Below are positions 45,827-50,048 of a DNA stretch of 50,048 nt, piece by piece. The notes below the pieces were generated by a model. That model was not told the origin of the DNA and ran no database searches. It worked only from the letters and a program-made list of their open reading frames with translations. The stretch spans positions 266,086 to 316,133 of the forward strand of contig NZ_KI391971.1 of assembly GCF_000162475.2 (NCBI RefSeq), written 5' to 3'. Each line of letters begins with the position of its first letter. The first letter of the stretch is position 1. Origin of the DNA: Granulicatella elegans ATCC 700633 (lineage in GTDB: Bacteria; Bacillota; Bacilli; Lactobacillales; Aerococcaceae). Both the position numbers and the translations under genes were made by a program.

Positions 45827-46765
45827 ATGAAAGATATCATTGAATTAGTGGAGTTAAGAACGAAAATTGCCAGTGTCATTCCTTTTGTAGTTGGATTACT
45901 CTATTCAATTTGGACATTTGGGAATTTCAATGCAGTGAATATGGCATTGTTCTTTATTGGAATGGTATGCTTTGATATGGCAACGACTGTTATGAATAAT
46001 TTAATGGATTATGTCAAAGCAAAAAATGAAACATATCGCCAAGAAGAAAATATTATTGGAACTTCGGCTTTAACAGTAAAACAAGCTGCAATGATTTTTG
46101 GAAGTTTAGTCGGTGTTGCAACAATTATTGGAATCATTTTAGTGGTGAGAACAAACGTTATTTTATTATTTGTAGGTATGTTATGTTTTGTGATTGGGAT
46201 TTTTTATACTTTTGGTCCGATTCCAATTTCAAGAATGCCATTAGGGGAAGTATTGTCTGGAGTGACAATGGGATTTGGAATTTTTTGGATTGTGATTTTC
46301 TTAAATTCTCCAGAAGCCAGTTTTGCAAGGATGGGACTAGAAGAAGGAATATTATTCATCCGATTAGCGTTGTTAGATCACTTTAAGGTAGCACTACTTT
46401 CATTGCCGTTAGTATGTACGATTGCAAATATTATGTTAAGTAATAATTTATGTGATTTAGAAACAGATATTACGAACCACCGCTATACATTGGTGTATTA
46501 TATTGGAAAACCAACAGCATTAAAATTATATCAAGGACTTTATCTGATTAGTTTTATAGCTATAGTGTTAGCAGTTGTATTTAAAATCGCACCAATTTTA
46601 ATGATAGGAACTCTAGTAGTGGGAATTCCAGTGTATAAAAATATTCAACTCTTCATTCAAAAACAAGAGAAAAAAACAACTTTTGCATTAGCTATTAAAA
46701 ATATGTTAATGATTCATGTCATGCAAATGGTATTATTAGTCATTAGTGTGATATTTTTTCGCTAA
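45827..46765 (+). CDS. dmkA: UbiA-family prenyltransferase (DmkA/MenA-like)
   Basis: This 312-residue membrane protein has about eight helices. The first Asp-rich motif is NNLMDYVKAKNETYRQ (about 57-72) and the second NLCDLETDITNHRYTL (about 204-219), both on cytoplasmic loops as in UbiA enzymes. MenA-type proteins prenylate 1,4-dihydroxy-2-naphthoate to give demethylmenaquinone. In EET loci the paralogue is DmkA. No menF-D-H-E-B-C genes or methyltransferase are in the window, so the naphthoate may be made elsewhere or scavenged. Start at 45827, one base after the fmnB stop, with GGAAGGG upstream. Confidence 0.9.
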   Translation: MKDIIELVELRTKIASVIPFVVGLLYSIWTFGNFNAVNMALFFIGMVCFDMATTVMNNLMDYVKAKNETYRQEENIIGTSALTVKQAAMIFGSLVGVATIIGIILVVRTNVILLFVGMLCFVIGIFYTFGPIPISRMPLGEVLSGVTMGFGIFWIVIFLNSPEASFARMGLEEGILFIRLALLDHFKVALLSLPLVCTIANIMLSNNLCDLETDITNHRYTLVYYIGKPTALKLYQGLYLISFIAIVLAVVFKIAPILMIGTLVVGIPVYKNIQLFIQKQEKKTTFALAIKNMLMIHVMQMVLLVISVIFFR

Positions 46766-46768
46766 GGC

Positions 46769-46797
46769 TTGACAATTGGCACTGAGAATTTTATGAT
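46769..46797 (+). promoter_or_regulatory. Promoter of rpmG-secE
   Basis: TTGACA (46769-46774), a 17-base spacer and TATGAT (46792-46797) begin three bases after the dmkA stop codon. No terminator is visible after dmkA, so read-through is possible. Confidence 0.82.
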
Positions 46798-46840
46798 TGA
46801 GAAGATAGGATACATGTAGAAGAAAGAGAGTAGTGAAAAT

Positions 46841-46993
46841 ATGGCACAAAAGAAAGCAGCGTTGGCATGTAGTGTATGTGGCTCAAGAAACTATACACTT
46901 ACTTTAGGACAAAACAAACGTGTCGAACGTTTAGAGTTAAAAAAATTCTGTAAGTTTTGCAATAAACAAACACTACATCGAGAAACAAAATAA
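46841..46993 (+). CDS. rpmG: 50S ribosomal protein L33
   Basis: This 50-residue protein starts [20 protein letters not shown], with zinc-ribbon pairs CSVC and CKFC ([19 protein letters not shown] at the end). It is the four-Cys zinc-binding form of L33. The position immediately upstream of secE and nusG is the conserved place for one rpmG copy in Firmicutes. GAGAG-type ribosome binding sequence lies about 12 bases upstream. Confidence 0.95.
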   Translation: MAQKKAALACSVCGSRNYTLTLGQNKRVERLELKKFCKFCNKQTLHRETK

Positions 46994-47012
46994 TCGAGAG
47001 GAGAAGTTTCGA

Positions 47013-47183
47013 ATGCGTTTTTTAGTAAATGTTGTTAAAGAAATGAAGAGAGTAACATGGCCAACTGGTAAAGAAGTTAATAAATATACATTAACAGTTG
47101 TGATGGCAGTATTACTTGCGTTAGGATTTTTCACAGTAGTGGATTTTGCGATTGCAAGTGCATTTAAATTAATTATTAAATAA
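47013..47183 (+). CDS. secE: Preprotein translocase subunit SecE
   Basis: This 56-residue protein has the single-helix Gram-positive SecE form: an amphipathic N-terminal segment NVVKEMKRVTWPTGKEVNKY (residues 6-25) carrying the conserved KRVTWP motif, then one membrane helix (TLTVVMAVLLALGFFTVVDF). It clamps SecY in the translocon. AGAGGAG lies 10 bases upstream. It follows rpmG by 19 bases in the same transcript. Confidence 0.96.
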   Translation: MRFLVNVVKEMKRVTWPTGKEVNKYTLTVVMAVLLALGFFTVVDFAIASAFKLIIK

Positions 47184-47204
47184 TTCGCAAGAGTTATAAA
47201 ATAG

Positions 47205-47213
47205 TGGTATAAT
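47205..47213 (+). promoter_or_regulatory. Promoter of nusG
   Basis: An extended -10, TGG-TATAAT (47205-47213), with a poor -35 TTCGCA (47184-47189) 18 bases upstream. The predicted start near 47220 is only a few bases before the hairpin at 47224. Confidence 0.65.
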
Positions 47214-47223
47214 AAATTCAAGC

Positions 47224-47251
47224 AAAAACCTTCAAGTAAGAAGGTTTTTTT
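47224..47251 (+). terminator. Terminator or attenuator between secE and nusG
   Basis: AAAACCTTC pairs with GAAGGTTTT around AAGTAA and runs into a T7 tract ending at 47251, 28 bases before the nusG start codon. It can end the rpmG-secE transcript and also lies within the first 30 bases of RNA from the nusG promoter. Confidence 0.88.
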
Positions 47252-47279
47252 GTATGAACAAATAATAGGAGGAGTTACG

Positions 47280-47834
47280 ATGAGTAATGCAGCAAAAGAA
47301 TGGTATGTATTACATACTTATTCAGGATATGAAAACAAAGTAAAATCAAATATTGAATTACGTATTAGTTCAATGGGGATGGAAGAAAATATTTTTAGAG
47401 TAATTGTTCCAGAGGAAGAAGAAGTAGAAGTAAAAGATGGAAAAGAGAAAGTTACGATTAACAAAACTTTCCCAGGTTATGTATTAGTTGAAATGATTAT
47501 GTCTGACCAAGCATGGTATGTTGTACGTAACACTCCAGGTGTAACAGGGTTTGTGGGTTCTCATGGAGCAGGTTCTAAACCATCTCCATTATTACCGGAA
47601 GAAGTGGATACATTATTAGGTCGCTTAGGAGTACCAACTCATGCACCAGTTGATTTACATGCTAAAGTAGGAGATTATGTCATTATTACTGAAGGTGCTT
47701 TTGATGGTATGAGTGGTAAAGTGACAGAAATTGATGATGAAAAACAAAAAGTTAAAGTAACGATTGAAATGTTTGGTCGTGAAACTATTGCGGAATTAGA
47801 ATTCTATCAAGTGAAAGAAGATGACTCTTACTAA
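47280..47834 (+). CDS. nusG: Transcription termination/antitermination protein NusG
   Basis: This 184-residue factor has the NGN domain (residues 1 to about 110: KEWYVLHTYSGYENKVKSNIE, NKTFPGYVLVEMIMSDQAWYVVRNTPGVTGFVG) and a C-terminal KOW domain (about 130-180: VGDYVIITEGAFDGMSGKVTEIDDEKQKVKVTIEMFGRETIAELEF). It binds RNA polymerase and, in Firmicutes, stimulates pausing. ATG 47280 with AGGAGG at 47268-47273 is the start, and an earlier in-frame ATG at 47250 is in the terminator T-tract. Its stop overlaps the pepT start by one base. Confidence 0.96.
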   Translation: MSNAAKEWYVLHTYSGYENKVKSNIELRISSMGMEENIFRVIVPEEEEVEVKDGKEKVTINKTFPGYVLVEMIMSDQAWYVVRNTPGVTGFVGSHGAGSKPSPLLPEEVDTLLGRLGVPTHAPVDLHAKVGDYVIITEGAFDGMSGKVTEIDDEKQKVKVTIEMFGRETIAELEFYQVKEDDSY

Positions 47835-49066
47835 TGCGAGAAAGCATGTTAGATCGTTTTGTACGATATGCAAAGATTAATACAAGAAGTGATTTAAACT
47901 CATCTGCTGTGCCAACAACAAAGAGTCAGTTAGATTTTTTACAAATGTTGAAACAGGAATTGAAGGAATTAGGCTTTTCAAATATTTCTTTAGATTTAGA
48001 AGATGCTTATTTAGTAGCTTGCATTCCGAGTAATTTGCCAGAAGGTAAAACAGCACCATCAATTGGATTTGTAGCACATGTTGACACTGCAGATTTTAAT
48101 GCTGAAAATATACAACCTCAAGTACATTTGAATTATGATGGCGAAGATGTATTGTTGAATTCTGAATTAGGACTGATGATGCGAGTAGAAGAGTTTCCTA
48201 ATTTGAAAAATTATATCGGACAAACGCTTATTACAACAGATGGGACAACATTGTTAGGCGCAGATGATAAAGCTGGATTAGTTTCAATATTAGAAGCAGC
48301 CATCGATTTATTAGTTAACCCAGAAATTCCACATGGAGACATTTGGGTAGCTTTTGGACCAGATGAAGAAATCGGAAAAGGTGCACATCGCTTTAAATCA
48401 GAAAGAATGCCAGCTCAATTTGCTTATACATTAGATAGTGGTGTAGTAGGAAAATTAGAGTATGAAACTTTTAATGCAGCAAGAGCAGTCGTAAAAATTA
48501 ATGGAACAAGTGTACACCCAGGACAAGCGAAAGATGTTATGGTAAATGCCCTTGCAGAAGCAGCGAAACTATTCTCAAAATTACCAGAACAAGAAGTTCC
48601 AGAAAAAACAAGTGGCTATGAAGGATTTTATATGCTTGCTAAACAATCTGGAAATATTGGAATGGTAGAGGCAGAATATATTATTCGAGACCATTCGATG
48701 GAGAAATTCCAAGAACGTAAGAAAAATTTTGCAAAAATTGTAGAAGAACAAAATACAATGTATGATGTTCCAAGAATTGAATGTCATATTTACGATGAGT
48801 ACTTTAATATGTATGAAGTGTTAAAAGAAGATATGACTTCAGTAGAAGTAGCAAAAGAAGCATACCATCAATGTGGGATTGAACCAGATATCCAACCATT
48901 TAGAGGTGGAACAGATGGATGTATTATTACCTTTAAAGGAATTCCAACACCAAACTTATTTACAGGTGCAGAGAATTTACATGGGCAATATGAATTTGTC
49001 ACATTAGAAAGTATGGAAAAAGCAAAAGAAGTTGTATTAACGATTATTCAGAATGTTATCAAATAA
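47834..49066 (+). CDS. pepT: Peptidase T (tripeptide aminopeptidase)
   Basis: This 410-residue M20-family zinc exopeptidase releases the N-terminal residue of tripeptides. IGFVAHVDTADFNAENIQPQ (about 77-96) carries the first metal His and Asp. TLLGADDKAGLVSILEA (about 138-154) has the bridging Asp, FGPDEEIGKGAHRF (about 175-188) has the catalytic Glu pair, and TLDSGVVG and FRGGTDGCIITFKGIPTPNLFTG complete the site. The start overlaps the nusG stop (TAATG). ATG 47846 is an alternative, since no clear ribosome binding site precedes either, consistent with coupling to nusG. Confidence 0.95.
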   Translation: MRESMLDRFVRYAKINTRSDLNSSAVPTTKSQLDFLQMLKQELKELGFSNISLDLEDAYLVACIPSNLPEGKTAPSIGFVAHVDTADFNAENIQPQVHLNYDGEDVLLNSELGLMMRVEEFPNLKNYIGQTLITTDGTTLLGADDKAGLVSILEAAIDLLVNPEIPHGDIWVAFGPDEEIGKGAHRFKSERMPAQFAYTLDSGVVGKLEYETFNAARAVVKINGTSVHPGQAKDVMVNALAEAAKLFSKLPEQEVPEKTSGYEGFYMLAKQSGNIGMVEAEYIIRDHSMEKFQERKKNFAKIVEEQNTMYDVPRIECHIYDEYFNMYEVLKEDMTSVEVAKEAYHQCGIEPDIQPFRGGTDGCIITFKGIPTPNLFTGAENLHGQYEFVTLESMEKAKEVVLTIIQNVIK

Positions 49067-49102
49067 AAAAAGCCCTCAGATGTAAAAGTCTGAGGGCTTT
49101 AT
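49064..49102. terminator. Bidirectional terminator between pepT and tRNA-Thr
   Basis: AAAGCCCTCAGA and TCTGAGGGCTTT form a perfect 12-bp stem around TGTAAAAG. The A7 tract on its left gives a better T-run on the minus strand than on plus, so it also ends the tRNA-Thr transcript. The stretch 49103-49224 shows no other feature. Confidence 0.88.
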
Positions 49103-49224
49103 AAATACAAGATTCATTTGTTCCAAAATTGTTCCGTAAAACTAAAAATTGGGAAATAGTAGAAATGTAAAACGCTGATTTAACAACATTCTGACATGAT
49201 GAAAATAACTTAAAACATAAAATA

Positions 49225-49299
<75 letters not shown>

Positions 49300-49430
49300 T
49301 ACAAATATAGTATACACCTGCTAAAAACGGAAGTAAATAAGAGAAAAGCTTTAAATTCAACATTTTAGTTAAGGAAGAAAATAATAAGAAAAAATATTTC
49401 GAAAAATATAAAAAAAGTTACAAAAAATAC

Positions 49431-49459
49431 TTGCAAAGAATAAAAAGCTATGGTAAATT
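49431..49459 (+). promoter_or_regulatory. rRNA operon promoter P1
   Basis: TTGCAA (49431-49436), a 17-base spacer and TAAATT (49454-49459) with a TGG extension, about 280 bases before the 16S gene. Confidence 0.7.
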
Positions 49460-49536
49460 ATAAACACTGTTAACGAACGTTCGCATTTGAAGCGATTACG
49501 AAAAATAAATTTTAAAAATAATTTTTTAAAAAGTTG

Positions 49537-49565
49537 TTGACAGAGAAAAACGACTATGATAATAT
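49537..49565 (+). promoter_or_regulatory. rRNA operon promoter P2
   Basis: A consensus TTGACA (49537-49542), a 17-base spacer and TAATAT (49560-49565). The leader that follows contains TTGACCTTTGAAAACTAAAC near 49590-49609, a conserved motif of Lactobacillales and Bacillales rRNA leaders linked to antitermination and processing. Confidence 0.85.
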
Positions 49566-49732
49566 ATAGGAGTTGTCGCGATAAGCGATGTTGACCTTTG
49601 AAAACTAAACAAAGAAGACAAACCAAATGTGTAGGGACTTCACGAAAGTGAAGAAACAACAATTTCTTTTCTCTAAGGAGAAAAACAATAAGTCAGTAAT
49701 TAAAATGAGCTTTCAAAAGCTTATGAATGTAT

Positions 49733-50048
<316 letters not shown>

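Overview
The window is about 50 kb of low-GC, densely coding Gram-positive DNA. It starts in the 3' end of a 23S rRNA gene and stops about 315 bases into the next 16S rRNA gene, so it is the segment between two co-oriented rRNA operons. Gene content and order (soj-spo0J-DUF951-ychF, glnRA, cggR-gap-pgk-tpi-gpmI-eno, rpmG-secE-nusG, a FemX/MurM-type ligase and a methionine-type LysR regulator with its palindromic box) and the 16S start point to Lactobacillales. The 16S text looks like Carnobacteriaceae, possibly Granulicatella. That genus call is from memory, not a search.

Layout. 1-564: 23S end, 5S, terminator. 602-7845: small lipoprotein, ParA/ParB pair, DUF951, YchF, two membrane proteins (DUF1129, DUF2207) and an O-methyltransferase. 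8009-11403: cell-surface block with a GT2 glycosyltransferase, a minus-strand Thr-rich LPXTG surface-protein locus that is out of frame at an A8 tract just after its start codon, and UDP-galactopyranose mutase. 11404-11909: a gap holding a decayed C-terminal fragment of a ketopantoate reductase gene. 11910-15745: PTS IIC-type permease, LysR regulator, phosphoglucomutase. 16132-23486: pncB-nadE (NAD salvage), nagB, gpmA, and an amino-sugar block (nanE, EIICB, RpiR regulator) behind a cre-like site. 23660-26158: Mn/Zn-type ABC importer under a DtxR-family-like operator. 26263-26334: tRNA-Arg(CCG) on the minus strand.

26641-33793 is the central glycolytic operon from cggR to eno. It is followed by a lone 1-phosphofructokinase-type kinase, a TPP riboswitch with thiT, a MetE-like methyltransferase behind a methionine-type LysR box, glnR-glnA with two GlnR boxes, and a peptidoglycan-bridge aminoacyl transferase. 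40310-46765 is a flavin-based extracellular electron transfer (EET) cluster: eetB-like, ndh2, dmkB, single-domain pplA, fmnB and dmkA. I see no eetA-like gene beside it. 46841-49066: rpmG, secE, nusG, pepT. 49225-49297: tRNA-Thr(CGT) on the minus strand, then tandem rRNA promoters and the 16S start.

The pieces fit a fermentative, nutrient-scavenging bacterium: nicotinate and thiamine salvage, amino-sugar use, strong glycolysis, and an EET module that could dispose of NADH electrons. The items most worth a second look are the probable phase switch and gene fusion at 9102-10173, the reduced EET cluster, the dual-mode thiT leader, the hairpin just after the nusG promoter, and the ketopantoate reductase relic. 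No CRISPR array, insertion sequence or prophage was seen.
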